From assembly GCF_014207635.1 (NCBI RefSeq), contig NZ_JACHIE010000006.1:62001-126000 (forward strand): a stretch of DNA of 64,000 nucleotides, in the 5' to 3' direction. This document shows positions 1 to 8,967 of the stretch, in pieces. Every line of letters begins with the position of its first letter. Positions within the stretch are counted from its first letter, which is position 1. The translations under genes were made by a program, and so were the position numbers. A model generated the notes under the pieces. That model saw only the letters and a program-made list of their open reading frames with translations, was not told the DNA's origin and searched no databases. The DNA comes from Acetobacter lovaniensis (GTDB taxonomy: Bacteria; Pseudomonadota; Alphaproteobacteria; Acetobacterales; Acetobacteraceae).

Positions 1-712
1 CCATGCTCAGCTGGTCAATGCTGATATCGCGCGTATTGGCGTGGGCGGTGTAGGGTGCGCCCGTGGTCAGGGTTTTGTACAGGTCGGCAAGGGCAACGCC
101 ATCCACGCTCATGGACTCGGCCTTTATATGGCGCGGCGGAGCGGCATCGGTGGAAAGCTGCACATTGCGGGCCTGCAGGTGTGAGGGTTCGTCCGCGCCG
201 AAATTGTCCATGCTGGCGCTCTCTGCCGACAGGTCGGATTGCAGGGCGCTGACAAAGCCGTGCAGACCGGTTGCCTGCACGTGGCCGATGCTCAGGGTCT
301 GCATGTCGGGGGCGGTGGGGTCCTCGGCCTTGGTGGGCAGGGCCAGATCGTCCATTTCCATGGTTTTCAGGTGCAGGCTGCCTGCGGTGTCTGCGAGCTG
401 GAAGTTGCGGAAGCTCAGGTGGTGAATCCGGGTTACGTCGGAATCCTGCGTGTCGGGTTTGGTCAGTTCCGCCTCATCGGCGGTTATGGTCTCCGACCCC
501 TGACGGAAAACAAGGCCGTTAAACCGCACACTGCGGCCCAGAAGGCCCGGCTTTGCCCGCGTGTAGGTGAAGGAGACATCCGGCCCCAGCGCCTGTTTGA
601 ACCGTTCGATCCCTTTATCAACCATCACACGTTCTGCGTGGTGGGCGCCAAACCATGCGATCCCGCCAAGAATGGCAATACTGGAGACCGTGACAAGAAC
701 GTTCTTCTTCAC
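1..712 (-). CDS. Hypothetical membrane-anchored periplasmic protein (3' end outside window)
   Basis: Reading leftward from a GTG at 712 the frame is open to the window edge, about 237 codons. The protein starts MKKNVLVTVSSIAILGG, a basic N-terminus and a hydrophobic helix (about residues 4-20) that reads as an uncleaved signal anchor, followed by a soluble segment with no cysteines in the visible part. An in-frame TGA lies 12 codons upstream, and AGGA sits 10 bases before the GTG, so this start is the only reasonable one. It is divergent from rplM with about 200 bases between them. I do not recognise the family. The alternating polar/hydrophobic pattern would suit an extended beta-rich AsmA- or DUF945-like periplasmic protein, but that is a guess. 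Confidence 0.6.
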   Translation of the reverse strand, partial: MKKNVLVTVSSIAILGGIAWFGAHHAERVMVDKGIERFKQALGPDVSFTYTRAKPGLLGRSVRFNGLVFRQGSETITADEAELTKPDTQDSDVTRIHHLSFRNFQLADTAGSLHLKTMEMDDLALPTKAEDPTAPDMQTLSIGHVQATGLHGFVSALQSDLSAESASMDNFGADEPSHLQARNVQLSTDAAPPRHIKAESMSVDGVALADLYKTLTTGAPYTAHANTRDISIDQLSM

Positions 713-845
713 GCGTTGGAAATCCTGCTGTTTTCACCACAGCCTTCAGCTTTAGTGCATGCGGGGGTGGGGGGCAAGCGGTGCAACGGTAACATGTTAC
801 CTAGAGAAAACCGCCTGAAAATACGGTCATTAACTGCAATACCTC

Positions 846-874
846 TTGACTGCCCGTGCGCCACCCATCATAAC
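846..874 (+). promoter_or_regulatory. Putative sigma70 promoter of rplM-rpsI
   Basis: TTGACT (846-851) is followed after 17 bases by CATAAC (869-874), a near-consensus -35 and a fair -10. It sits about 40 bases before the rplM start, in the divergent gap. Confidence 0.45.
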
Positions 875-915
875 GCGCCATCAATACGTAACTGTTCTCA
901 TATGGAATCAGTGTC

Positions 916-1392
916 ATGAAGACCACCCTCTCGCTGAAGCCCGCGGAGGTGACGAAGAACTGGATCCTGATCGATGCCGAAGGTCTCGCTCTGGGTCGTC
1001 TCGCCGTCATCATCGCCACGCGCCTGCGCGGCAAGCACAAGCCTCAGTTCACACCGCATGTTGACTGCGGTGACCATGTTGTCGTCATCAACGCCGAAAA
1101 AGTGGCGCTGACCGGCAACAAGGCGGACCAGAAGCTCTTTCATTACCACACCGGCTATGCTGGCGGTATCAAGACCCGCACTGTGGCGCAGCGCCTGAAC
1201 GGCAAGCACCCCGGCCATCTGGTCGAAAAGGCAGTTGAACGCATGATCACGCGTGGTCCGCTCCAGCGTGAGCAGATGCGCAACCTGCATGTGTATGCTG
1301 GCGCTGAACACCCCCACGGTGGTCAGACCCCCCAGGTGCTTGACGTTGCGGCGCTGAACCGCAAAAACGTCGTTAACGCTCAGAAGGGCTGA
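916..1392 (+). CDS. rplM: 50S ribosomal protein L13
   Basis: L13 is an early-assembly protein of the large ribosomal subunit that binds 23S rRNA. The 158 residues cover the whole family, including the N-terminal [15 protein letters not shown] segment, the [21 protein letters not shown] core and the late block [20 protein letters not shown]. The length is slightly above the E. coli protein because of a short N-terminal extension before KNWILIDA and a C-terminal tail. rpsI follows after four bases, the usual L13-S9 pair, so the two are translated from one message. The ATG at 916 is the start. Confidence 0.98.
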   Translation: MKTTLSLKPAEVTKNWILIDAEGLALGRLAVIIATRLRGKHKPQFTPHVDCGDHVVVINAEKVALTGNKADQKLFHYHTGYAGGIKTRTVAQRLNGKHPGHLVEKAVERMITRGPLQREQMRNLHVYAGAEHPHGGQTPQVLDVAALNRKNVVNAQKG

Positions 1393-1396
1393 GACA

Positions 1397-1885
1397 ATGT
1401 CTGAAACTCAGGAACGCACAGGCACGCTGGCCGATCTGAAGACCGTTGCACCGGTTCTGGCCGATTCCGCTCCGGTTTACGAAGCAAAGCGTGACGCACA
1501 GGGCCGCTCCTACGCCACTGGCCGCCGTAAGGATGCCGTGGCCCGCGTATGGATCAAGCCGGGTAAAGGTGAAGTCACCGTTAACGGCCGTCCGGTTGTT
1601 CAGTATTTCGCACGCCCCGTGCTGCGCATGCTGCTCACCCAGCCCTTCCTCGTATCCGACCGTTACAACCAGTTTGACGTGGTCTGCACCGTAACCGGTG
1701 GCGGTCTGTCCGGTCAGGCTGGTGCGGTTCGTCACGGGATCAGCCGTGCGCTGACCCACTACGAACCCGAACTGCGCAGCATCCTCAAGGCTGCTGGCTT
1801 CCTGACCCGCGATTCGCGTCAGGTTGAACGTAAAAAGTACGGTCGCGCAAAAGCCCGTCGTTCCTTCCAGTTCAGCAAGCGCTGA
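1397..1885 (+). CDS. rpsI: 30S ribosomal protein S9
   Basis: S9 belongs to the head of the small subunit; its C-terminal tail reaches the P-site tRNA. The signature [19 protein letters not shown] lies near residues 98-117, and the protein ends in the expected basic tail [14 protein letters not shown]. At 162 residues it is longer than E. coli S9 because of an N-terminal extension of about 35 residues before [14 protein letters not shown], common in Alphaproteobacteria. It is the second and last gene of the rplM-rpsI operon; a strong hairpin terminator follows within about 35 bases. Confidence 0.98.
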   Translation: MSETQERTGTLADLKTVAPVLADSAPVYEAKRDAQGRSYATGRRKDAVARVWIKPGKGEVTVNGRPVVQYFARPVLRMLLTQPFLVSDRYNQFDVVCTVTGGGLSGQAGAVRHGISRALTHYEPELRSILKAAGFLTRDSRQVERKKYGRAKARRSFQFSKR

Positions 1886-1917
1886 TCCGGTCCGGACTTC
1901 GGTTTTTCGTTCGACAG

Positions 1918-1952
1918 ACGGGCGGGGGGATTTTGGTCCCCCCGCCCGTTTT
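1918..1952 (+). terminator. Rho-independent terminator of rplM-rpsI
   Basis: A perfect 12-bp GC-rich stem (1919-1930 with 1937-1948), a six-base loop and a TTTT tail lie directly after rpsI. The T-tail is on the + strand only. Confidence 0.85.
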
Positions 1953-2080
1953 GCGTTTGGGGCCTGGGGGGTGGTTGTGCCCGCTACGTGGGCCAGACGT
2001 TGCCGCCTTGGGGCTGGAAGGGCCGGGGCGCGTGCCCGGCCCCCTATGTTTGATGGGTAGGGTGTTACGTGCCCGCTGGT

Positions 2081-3658
2081 TCAGGGAGCCAGAAAGGTGC
2101 GGACATCGCGCGCAAGGGCGGCACGGCTGTCCGGGCGGGTGTAGAGCATATGCCCACCGGGGTAGACATGCAGGCCAATGCGGCTGCGGCCGACAGGAAT
2201 ATGCTCCGCCACCCAGCGGGAGGAAGCATAGGGGCACACCAGATCATACGCGCCATTGGCAATGAACACCCGCAGGGTGGGGTTAAGGGCCAGCAGGCGG
2301 CGCAGGGTGGGAATGGGGCGTACAATGGGGGCGTTTGTGTCGCGGTAGTCCCATGCCTGACTTATGGCGTTGTTGAGCAGGTTGTAGCTTAGCTCTGTCT
2401 GGTAGCGCAGTTCGGCGGTGGCGTAATGCTCAAAGGCGCTGCCATAGGCGTGGCCAAACCCGTCCAGCATGGGGTCGGGGCTTTCTCCGTTATCCACCCC
2501 TTCGGGGAAGGGGTCGGCAATGGAGAGTGTCGCGTCATACAGCGAGTACAGGCGGCCATCGCGGCTGCGTATGTCGTGCGCCTCTGGCCGGGGCATGCCG
2601 CGTTGTTTGGCAATAATGTCCTGTTCAATGCCGGTATGGTTGGCGACGGCCTCGTAAAAATCCTCCGCATCATCACCCGTTGGGGGTGTGCCTGCCAGTG
2701 TGCCCAGATATGGCCCCATGGCGTACCGGTATGCCGTGTCCAGATGCTGGGAGATGTTCTCGGGGGTCAGCTTGTGCTGGAGGGCCAGATTGGCGGCCTC
2801 AAGCGAGGGCAGCACAAAGGCTTCGGCCAGAATGTCGTTTTCCGTATCCAGCAGGGTCATGTCCAGTGCGGGGGAGATCATGATCATGCCGTTGAGCAGA
2901 ATGTTCTGGTCTTCGGCCAGCGCGTTGGCCACCTCTATGGCGCGCAGGCCACCATAGCTTTCTCCCGCAAGGTAGCGGGGGGAGGTCAGGCGCTTGTTGG
3001 CGTTGGCCCAGAGCTGAATGGCCTTGGCAAAGGTTCTGGCATCCTGTTTGACGCCATAGAACTGCTTGTCCGCCTGTTTGGGGTCGGTCGGGACCGACCA
3101 GCCCGTGCCCGGTGCGTCCAGAAAAACCAGATCAGCAGCACTCAGCCAGCTTTCGGGGTTGGGCCTGATCTGTGCATTGGCCCCATCGGCGGGGTTGCCT
3201 GTGGGAAAATCAAGCGTGACCGGGCCAGCCGCCCCAAGGTGCAGGTAAGCGGTACCCGCGCCGGGGCCACCGTTAAAAAAATACACGACCGGCCTGTGCG
3301 CAGGGTCCGCCCCATCGCGCGTGTAGGCGGTATAGAACATGCGTGCTGTGGGTTTGCCAGTATCGTCACGCAGGGTCAGCGTGCCTGCTGTTGCGGTGTA
3401 GGTCATTTTCTGCCCACCAAAAGTGCCGTTATGGTGGGTGACCGAATCCCTGGGCAGCATGGCGGCGGCGTCATGGAATGTGTCTGTGTCACTGGGAGGC
3501 TGGGCGGGCTGGCTTGCCTCCGTCGTCCGGGTGGGAGCGGGGGCTGTGGCCGCCAGTGCGGATGTGGTGGACAGGCAGAGGGCAAGGCAGAGGGGCAGAC
3601 CGGGCCACAGGCCAGCGCGGGCGCGGGTAGGGTTGTAAGGTGCTGGGCGTGTGGTCAC
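2081..3658 (-). CDS. Secreted serine carboxypeptidase, peptidase family S10
   Basis: Family S10 enzymes remove C-terminal residues from peptides and work at acid pH, which suits the periplasm or surroundings of an acid-producing bacterium. An N-terminal export signal ends near LCLSTTSALAA. The oxyanion block FFNGGPGAGTAYLHLG, the nucleophile motif AGESYGG, the catalytic aspartate in IANGAYDLVCP and the histidine in YPGGHMLY are all present and in the right order, so the triad is complete. I chose the GTG at 3658 because AAGGAAG stands eight bases before it. An ATG at 3697 or the farthest in-frame start at 3724 would only add residues in front of the signal. It is a single gene, convergent with rpsI. 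Confidence 0.9.
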   Translation of the reverse strand: MTTRPAPYNPTRARAGLWPGLPLCLALCLSTTSALAATAPAPTRTTEASQPAQPPSDTDTFHDAAAMLPRDSVTHHNGTFGGQKMTYTATAGTLTLRDDTGKPTARMFYTAYTRDGADPAHRPVVYFFNGGPGAGTAYLHLGAAGPVTLDFPTGNPADGANAQIRPNPESWLSAADLVFLDAPGTGWSVPTDPKQADKQFYGVKQDARTFAKAIQLWANANKRLTSPRYLAGESYGGLRAIEVANALAEDQNILLNGMIMISPALDMTLLDTENDILAEAFVLPSLEAANLALQHKLTPENISQHLDTAYRYAMGPYLGTLAGTPPTGDDAEDFYEAVANHTGIEQDIIAKQRGMPRPEAHDIRSRDGRLYSLYDATLSIADPFPEGVDNGESPDPMLDGFGHAYGSAFEHYATAELRYQTELSYNLLNNAISQAWDYRDTNAPIVRPIPTLRRLLALNPTLRVFIANGAYDLVCPYASSRWVAEHIPVGRSRIGLHVYPGGHMLYTRPDSRAALARDVRTFLAP

Positions 3659-3817
3659 GACTGTATCTTCCTTTGCAGGCTTTTGCTCGGGAGCCATGCT
3701 GCTTGTGCAAACGTGTTCCTGCAAGGGTGGGCTGGACTATTTTTTGCCCCAATCTCATGTCTTACACATAACCGATGTTCGCACTGTGAGGGTGTGGAAC
3801 ACAGGAAAGGAATATTT

Positions 3818-4348
3818 ATGCTCTCTCTCCGGAAAATTGCGCTTCTTGGCCTGCCTCTGTTTGCCTTTGCGGGCACGGCGTCTGTTGCGTATGCCGATCC
3901 GTGTCTGTCCCTGAGTGGCTGTGTCCAGCAGGGCGTGAACAATCAGGTGGAGTCCGCCAAAAACGCAGGTAGCCAGTTTACGTCCGGCGTGCGCGATCAG
4001 GCCAAGCAGCGCTGGAACAGCGCAACCGAAGCCGAGCGTGAAAAACTGCTGGCCAAGGGCGGCGCGCTGACCAGCAAGGGCGCGAACGCCACGGAAAAAC
4101 TGAACAACGCGGAAAAAACCGTTAAAGACCGCTGGAACAGCGCCAGCACGACCGAACGGCAGAAAATTCTGGCCCAGCGTGACAAGCTGACCAATGCCAC
4201 CAATAACGTGACCAATGCGGAAAAAAATGTGAAGGACCGTCTGAACAACGCGTCTGACGGCGCCAAAAACGCATGGAAGAGCAAAAAAGATCAGCTGAAG
4301 TCGGATGTGAACAACGCAACCGCCCTGCCGTCTCTCCCCTCCCTGTAA
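3818..4348 (+). CDS. Small secreted helical-repeat protein, function unknown
   Basis: The 176-residue product begins with a clear signal peptide (hydrophobic residues 8-22, probable cleavage after AYA at about residue 26). The mature part is lysine-, asparagine- and alanine-rich and holds three imperfect repeats of 30-40 residues (about 65-104, 105-140, 141-168). The first two open with RWNSA, the third with RLNNA, and units one and two share KLNNAEK- and NAEKNVKD-like endings. Helix is strongly predicted by eye, similar in style to LEA- or apolipoprotein-like repeats. Two cysteines (29 and 35) near the mature N-terminus could pair. The ATG at 3818 has AAAGGAA seven to eight bases upstream. 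I do not recognise the family; a stress-related periplasmic protein is one possibility. Confidence 0.75.
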   Translation: MLSLRKIALLGLPLFAFAGTASVAYADPCLSLSGCVQQGVNNQVESAKNAGSQFTSGVRDQAKQRWNSATEAEREKLLAKGGALTSKGANATEKLNNAEKTVKDRWNSASTTERQKILAQRDKLTNATNNVTNAEKNVKDRLNNASDGAKNAWKSKKDQLKSDVNNATALPSLPSL

Positions 4349-4385
4349 GGGCAGGCTGGCCACGGGCCAGAGCGCTTAAGGCCAC

Positions 4386-4421
4386 AAAAAAGGCTGCTCC
4401 CTTACCGGGGGCAGCCTTTTT
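4386..4421. terminator. Bidirectional terminator between convergent genes
   Basis: AAAAAGGCTGC (4387-4397) pairs with GCAGCCTTTTT (4411-4421), extended by a CCC/GGG step inside. The A-run on one side and T-run on the other let it serve both the small secreted protein gene and the helicase gene on the other strand. Confidence 0.85.
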
Positions 4422-4462
4422 GAGTAGCCCCCCTCTCCAGCAGGAAAGGGGGTGTGTGCAGC

Positions 4463-6229
4463 TTACTTGCGCTTGCGCGAGGACGGACCGCTTTTGCCAG
4501 CCGGTGGGCCTTTGCGGTCAAAATTGGCGCGGCCTTTTGGTGGGCCACGGCGTTCGCCAAACGGGGGGCGACCACCGCCACCCGCGCCGGGTGGGCCTTT
4601 GCGGGGGGCTTCTGCGGGTTCCACGGTCATTTCATCCGCATCGGCAGCGGCGGCGCAGGCGGCAAAGCGCTCGGCCTTGTCCTGTGCGATTTCGACCAGC
4701 GTATGGTCGTTTACAATGCGGATTGCGCCAATATCCTGCTTTTTAATGCCGCCCAGACGGCACAGAACAGGCACCAGCCATTTGGGGTCTGCCCGGTCTG
4801 CCCGGCCGACGGAAAGGCGGAACCAGCTCCCGTTCATGTCGGGTGCGCGTTCACGTGGCTCACGCGGGGGGGCGTTTTCGTCCCGCGGGCCACGGGTGCG
4901 GGTGGCGTCTGGCGTAATCACGCGGAGCTGGGCGGGTTCGGGCAGGCTTTTGCGCCACAGGCCCACAAGGGCGGTGGCAAGCTGCTCAGGCGTATGCTCG
5001 GCCACCAGACGGGCGGTGAGGGCCTGAATGTTCTCGTTCTCCGAAGGGGGGAGCGAGAGGAAGTGCGCGCCCAGAAGGCGTTCGGCATCGGCCTCGGCAA
5101 TGGCCTGCGGGGTGGGGGCGCCACTCCATTCCGCCGTCACCTTGGCGGCCTGGAGCAGGCGTTCGGCCAGACGGCGGCGTGCGGGCGGAACCAGCAGCAC
5201 ACAGGTGCCCTTTTTGCCCGCACGGCCCGTACGGCCCGAGCGGTGCAGCAATGTGGCCGGGTTGGACGGCAGGCTGGCATGGATAACCAGCCCGAGGTCT
5301 GGAATATCAATGCCACGCGCGGCCACGTCGGTCGCCACGCAGACGCGGGCCTGCCCGTGGCGCAGGCTTTCAATGGCGCGGGTGCGCTCGTTCTGTCCCA
5401 GATCGCCTGAAATGGCGACAGAGGCAAAACCGCGCTCGGTCAGAATGTGCTGGAGTTGGCGTACGGCCTCACGCGTGTGGCAGAACACAATGGCGGAGGG
5501 CGAGTCGACCAGACGCAGCACGTTCACCACCGCGCGGGCCATGTCGCCTTGATCCACCAGAATGCCCCGGTAGGTAATGTCTGTATGGGCGGTGTTGGTG
5601 CCTACCGTATCCACGCGCAGCGCATCATGCTGGTAGCGCTTGGCAAGGCCTGCGATCTCACGCGCAATGGTGGCGGAGAACAGCAGGGTGCGGCGGTCCT
5701 TGGGGGTTGCGTCCAGCAGGGTTTCCAGCTCGTCGCGGAAGCCGAGGTCGAGCATTTCGTCCGCTTCGTCCAGCACGGCGGCCTTGAGGTGCGACAGGTC
5801 GAGGTTACCACGCTTGAGGTGGTCGCACAGGCGGCCGGGCGTGCCCACAACAATGTGGCAGCCAGCGGACAGGTGGCGGGCTTCCGTACGGGGTTCCATC
5901 CCCCCTACGCAGGACACGATCCGTGCGCCGGTCTTGGCATAGAGCCATTCCAGCTCGCTGCGGACCTGAAGAGCGAGTTCACGCGTGGGGGCAATGACCA
6001 GCGCCATTGGTGCGCCAGCAGGGCCACAGCGCTCCGCGCCGTTAAGGAGCGTATCCGCAAGGGAAAGGCCAAAGGCAACCGTCTTGCCCGAACCCGTGCG
6101 GGCGGAAACCAGAAGGTCGCGGCCTTTGGCGTCATCCGCCAGAATGGCGGCCTGAACAGAGGTCGGGGCTTCAAACCCGCGCGCGGCCAGAGCCTGAGCG
6201 AGCGGGGCGGGAGCATTTTGGAAAGGCAT
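4463..6229 (-). CDS. DEAD-box ATP-dependent RNA helicase (CsdA/DbpA type)
   Basis: This enzyme unwinds RNA duplexes during ribosome assembly or mRNA decay. All helicase motifs are visible in order: the Q-motif region GFEAPTSVQ, motif I ARTGSGKT, Ia APTRELALQ, Ib VGTPGR, II DEAD, III SAT, IV VFCHTR, V ATDVAARGID and VI HRSGRTGRAGK. After the two RecA domains (about 1-360) there is a spacer, then a DbpA-type RNA-binding domain (about 475-550, WLVPVLCRLGGI) and a Gly/Pro/Arg/Lys-rich tail ending SSRKRK. The ATG at 6229 begins MPFQNAPAP; a TTG at 6247 is possible but neither has a strong ribosome site. It is a single gene, transcribed toward the bidirectional terminator. Confidence 0.93.
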   Translation of the reverse strand: MPFQNAPAPLAQALAARGFEAPTSVQAAILADDAKGRDLLVSARTGSGKTVAFGLSLADTLLNGAERCGPAGAPMALVIAPTRELALQVRSELEWLYAKTGARIVSCVGGMEPRTEARHLSAGCHIVVGTPGRLCDHLKRGNLDLSHLKAAVLDEADEMLDLGFRDELETLLDATPKDRRTLLFSATIAREIAGLAKRYQHDALRVDTVGTNTAHTDITYRGILVDQGDMARAVVNVLRLVDSPSAIVFCHTREAVRQLQHILTERGFASVAISGDLGQNERTRAIESLRHGQARVCVATDVAARGIDIPDLGLVIHASLPSNPATLLHRSGRTGRAGKKGTCVLLVPPARRRLAERLLQAAKVTAEWSGAPTPQAIAEADAERLLGAHFLSLPPSENENIQALTARLVAEHTPEQLATALVGLWRKSLPEPAQLRVITPDATRTRGPRDENAPPREPRERAPDMNGSWFRLSVGRADRADPKWLVPVLCRLGGIKKQDIGAIRIVNDHTLVEIAQDKAERFAACAAAADADEMTVEPAEAPRKGPPGAGGGGRPPFGERRGPPKGRANFDRKGPPAGKSGPSSRKRK

Positions 6230-6355
6230 ATAAAGAGGTCCAGACAAACAGGTAGGAGAGAGGGAATAAAGCGTCCTGTCCGGAAAGACCTCTCTCTTAT
6301 GCCGGGGGGATATACTGCTGACCCGCAGTGCCCCGGCAACCTGTAAAAGACATCC

Positions 6356-8260
6356 TTACTGGAAGGGTAGGTAACGGAAATCCATAAAGAGTTCGCTCAG
6401 GCTGGTGTCTGGCGCGCCACCGTTGCCGTCCCACGCATGAATGCGCGAATAGGCAAGCTGCACACCAGCTTCCACCGTACCATAACGGCCTTTAAAGAAA
6501 CGATACCACGCTCCGATTGTGGCTTCCATAACACTATGGATGTTACTGCCAGCCGCACAGTTACCACTCAGCTCGGTATAGCACCCCGTGTTGTTATAGG
6601 CAGGGTTGCCGTAACCGTAGGCTTGACCACCTTCCGAGAAGTAGCTGCGACCGGCCTGTTGGTAGCCAAAATAGCCATACACGTCAATGAGGGGGTTGGG
6701 GTGGGCGATAATTCCCGCCGTGCCCTGTAGGGAGAACAGGGGAGAGGGCGCACCATTGGCCTTGAGTGTGGCGTCTGGCAGCAGTACCGAGCCGTAACGG
6801 CCAATGCCGTAGCCTGCCAGCCCCGCCAGCCGGACTTCCACCTTGTGCGGAATAACTGGCAGGATCATGGACCCACCGCCGCCACCGCCCACGGCCGTAT
6901 GGTTCTGGCCCGATCCAAGGGTGGAAACGCGGTCATGCGGGAAGTGGAGAATACCCTCCACTTCGTAATGGCCCCAGTGCGGGTCCCAGGCGATCTTGCC
7001 AATCACGTCGGGTGCGATTTCGTTGGGGAACAGGGCATCGTTGGTCAGGCCCACGCCGCTGGAGCCCACGGTAACGGTCTGTCCTCCGGGTATGATCACC
7101 TGCCCGTCCGATGTGCCATTGCTGAAGGAGCCGGTGCTGTACAGCGTTGCCGAGTTCTCAATCGAAAGGCCGGTCCACAGGCGGTGGTTCAGGAAGTCCT
7201 TTACAAAGCGGAACTGGAGCTGACGCGCCCATGTCTGCCCTGCCAGCATGGAGGATTCTATGGTTTCAGGCAGGCTTTCCTGTCGGGGGATAATCCCTAC
7301 GCGGCCGGGGGTAAGCATGCTCCACGCCTGCCCGGCAAGGAAGTGGAAGTTCTCCTTGCTGTTATCATACGCAAGATAGGCCTGACGCATGCGGAACGCG
7401 TAGCTGTTGCTCTCATAGGCATCGGTGGTATCGGCGCCTGCGCCAAAATCCATTTCGAACACGCCCGAAATGGTGGAGTAACTGTCAATATTCCCGCGCG
7501 CCATGAGCGAGAGGCGGCTGTAACGCGCGCTGCCCTCGAAGTTGTCGGTATGGTAGCGCGGTTCGTTCCTGAAGGGTGTGGCCTGCCAGAAGTTGAAGGT
7601 ACCGCTGGCTGTGTGGCGGTTGCTCTCCACGGCCGAGGCATCAAGAAACCCACCAAGGATCAGGGTAACGGGGCCAAGGTGGAACACGCCGTGGTCACCC
7701 AGCGCGCCTGCCGCCTGTGCGCCCGCCGTTTCACGCGAGTGGGGCCCTACACCGTTTTCCGCCAGGCGGGAGATCACGTCTTCCGCGCGGTGGCCAACGA
7801 CGGATTCCACGGTTGGCGTGTCATCCGCGCCCCCGAACACAGGCTGGGCATCTGGCCCGCCGGTATGGAAGCGCCCGCCCACAAGGTGGTGGACCCCGGC
7901 TTCTTCCTCATGATCGGCGGAGTGTACGGCAATGCCTGCCTCATGGTCGGCGGCATCCAGACTGGCAAGCTGGTGGGCGGCAAGGCCGTGATGGGCCGCA
8001 GCACCCCCCGCATGGGCGACAGAGCGGTGGGCGGCAATCTGTTTCTGCACGCTCACCAGAGCTTTTTGCAGAGCCTTCTGTTCGGACTGGATGCGCGCAA
8101 TCTGCTGTTCCAGCGCATCCAGCGAGGCTTCGTCTCCCGCAGCCATGGCCGGTGCGCCAAGGCACAGCAGCAGTGGGCCGGAGGCCAGGACTGTGCCCAT
8201 ACACAGGCTGGCTTTCATACAGTGCGCCCAAGAGGCGTGCAGGGACTTCAAGATGCGCAT
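6356..8260 (-). CDS. Outer-membrane porin-like beta-barrel protein with coiled coil and His-rich segment
   Basis: The product has an export signal ending near APAMA (residue 40), then a short coiled coil (about 47-77, LDALEQQIARIQSEQKALQK), then a segment with eleven histidines between residues 78 and 132, then a long domain with alternating aromatic strands (YSRLSLMARGN, AWSMLTPGRVG, YGYFGYQQAG) ending YLPFQ. This resembles DcaP-like and related porins: the coiled coil at the N-terminus trimerises and the barrel sits in the outer membrane. The barrel family is inferred from pattern only. Start choice is open: the ATG at 8260 has a purine-rich stretch very close to it, while the ATG at 8218 gives a more typical 26-residue signal peptide. 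It is divergent from gloA. Confidence 0.75.
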   Translation of the reverse strand: MRILKSLHASWAHCMKASLCMGTVLASGPLLLCLGAPAMAAGDEASLDALEQQIARIQSEQKALQKALVSVQKQIAAHRSVAHAGGAAAHHGLAAHQLASLDAADHEAGIAVHSADHEEEAGVHHLVGGRFHTGGPDAQPVFGGADDTPTVESVVGHRAEDVISRLAENGVGPHSRETAGAQAAGALGDHGVFHLGPVTLILGGFLDASAVESNRHTASGTFNFWQATPFRNEPRYHTDNFEGSARYSRLSLMARGNIDSYSTISGVFEMDFGAGADTTDAYESNSYAFRMRQAYLAYDNSKENFHFLAGQAWSMLTPGRVGIIPRQESLPETIESSMLAGQTWARQLQFRFVKDFLNHRLWTGLSIENSATLYSTGSFSNGTSDGQVIIPGGQTVTVGSSGVGLTNDALFPNEIAPDVIGKIAWDPHWGHYEVEGILHFPHDRVSTLGSGQNHTAVGGGGGGSMILPVIPHKVEVRLAGLAGYGIGRYGSVLLPDATLKANGAPSPLFSLQGTAGIIAHPNPLIDVYGYFGYQQAGRSYFSEGGQAYGYGNPAYNNTGCYTELSGNCAAGSNIHSVMEATIGAWYRFFKGRYGTVEAGVQLAYSRIHAWDGNGGAPDTSLSELFMDFRYLPFQ

Positions 8261-8437
8261 GCTCTCTTCATTTTCTGACAGGTGTTATGCGGGAACCTGA
8301 TTAGATCAGAACCATTTTAGCACCCCCTTAGTAAAGAGAGACATGCTTAAAAAATAATTTCAGAACAAACGCGGCTGTCGTTAAAAAAGATGCAGTAGAG
8401 TTTAAAAAAACAGGGCATTGGAAAAAAGGAAGTCTTT

Positions 8438-8839
8438 ATGGCCAGAATGATCCACAGCATGCTGCGTGTGCTGGATGAACGGAAATCCGTTGCGTTCTAT
8501 ACTGATACGCTGGGCCTTGCTCCGGTTGGCCGTTTTGAGTTTGACAGCTTCACTCTGGTCTATCTGGCCAATGACGAGCAGAGTTTTGAGCTTGAACTCA
8601 CCATCAACCACGGCCGCACGGAGCCTTATGCTCTGGGGGAAGGCTATGGGCATCTGGCGGTTTCGGTGGCGGATGTGGTGGCCGAGCACGCACGCATGCA
8701 GTCTGCGGGGCACCCGGTTACGCCAGTTAAAACCATGCAGCACGAGAGCACGGTCGTCGGGCAGTTCTTTTTCCTGACCGACCCGGATGGCTACAGGATC
8801 GAGGTGCTCCAGCGCGGCGCGCCGGGCCGCTTTATCTAA
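8438..8839 (+). CDS. gloA: Lactoylglutathione lyase (glyoxalase I)
   Basis: Glyoxalase I isomerises the hemithioacetal of methylglyoxal and glutathione to S-lactoylglutathione, the first step of methylglyoxal detoxification. The 133 residues match the short bacterial class. The four metal ligands can be placed at His6, Glu53 (ELELTIN), His72 (YGHLAV) and Glu122 (YRIEVLQ), spacing close to the E. coli nickel enzyme. The [12 protein letters not shown] signature near the C-terminus is typical. AAGGAAG before the ATG at 8438 is a strong ribosome site. The AT-rich gap of about 175 bases to the divergent porin gene probably holds both promoters. Confidence 0.93.
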   Translation: MARMIHSMLRVLDERKSVAFYTDTLGLAPVGRFEFDSFTLVYLANDEQSFELELTINHGRTEPYALGEGYGHLAVSVADVVAEHARMQSAGHPVTPVKTMQHESTVVGQFFFLTDPDGYRIEVLQRGAPGRFI

Positions 8840-8967
8840 CTCCCACCCGGCGCATACGGGCCGGGACAGCAGGGGCCGCGCCATGCTATGCCTTGCAGGC
8901 CAGTGCAGCGCTCAACCGTGCGGGTGGGGCATGGCATCCCGGTCTGAATTGGCATATAAGGCGCGCA

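Noticed and set aside
2426-3817. Long + strand frame leading into the small secreted repeat protein
   Set aside because: Only the last 176 codons from ATG 3818 have a signal peptide and a ribosome site; the upstream part is antisense to the S10 peptidase.
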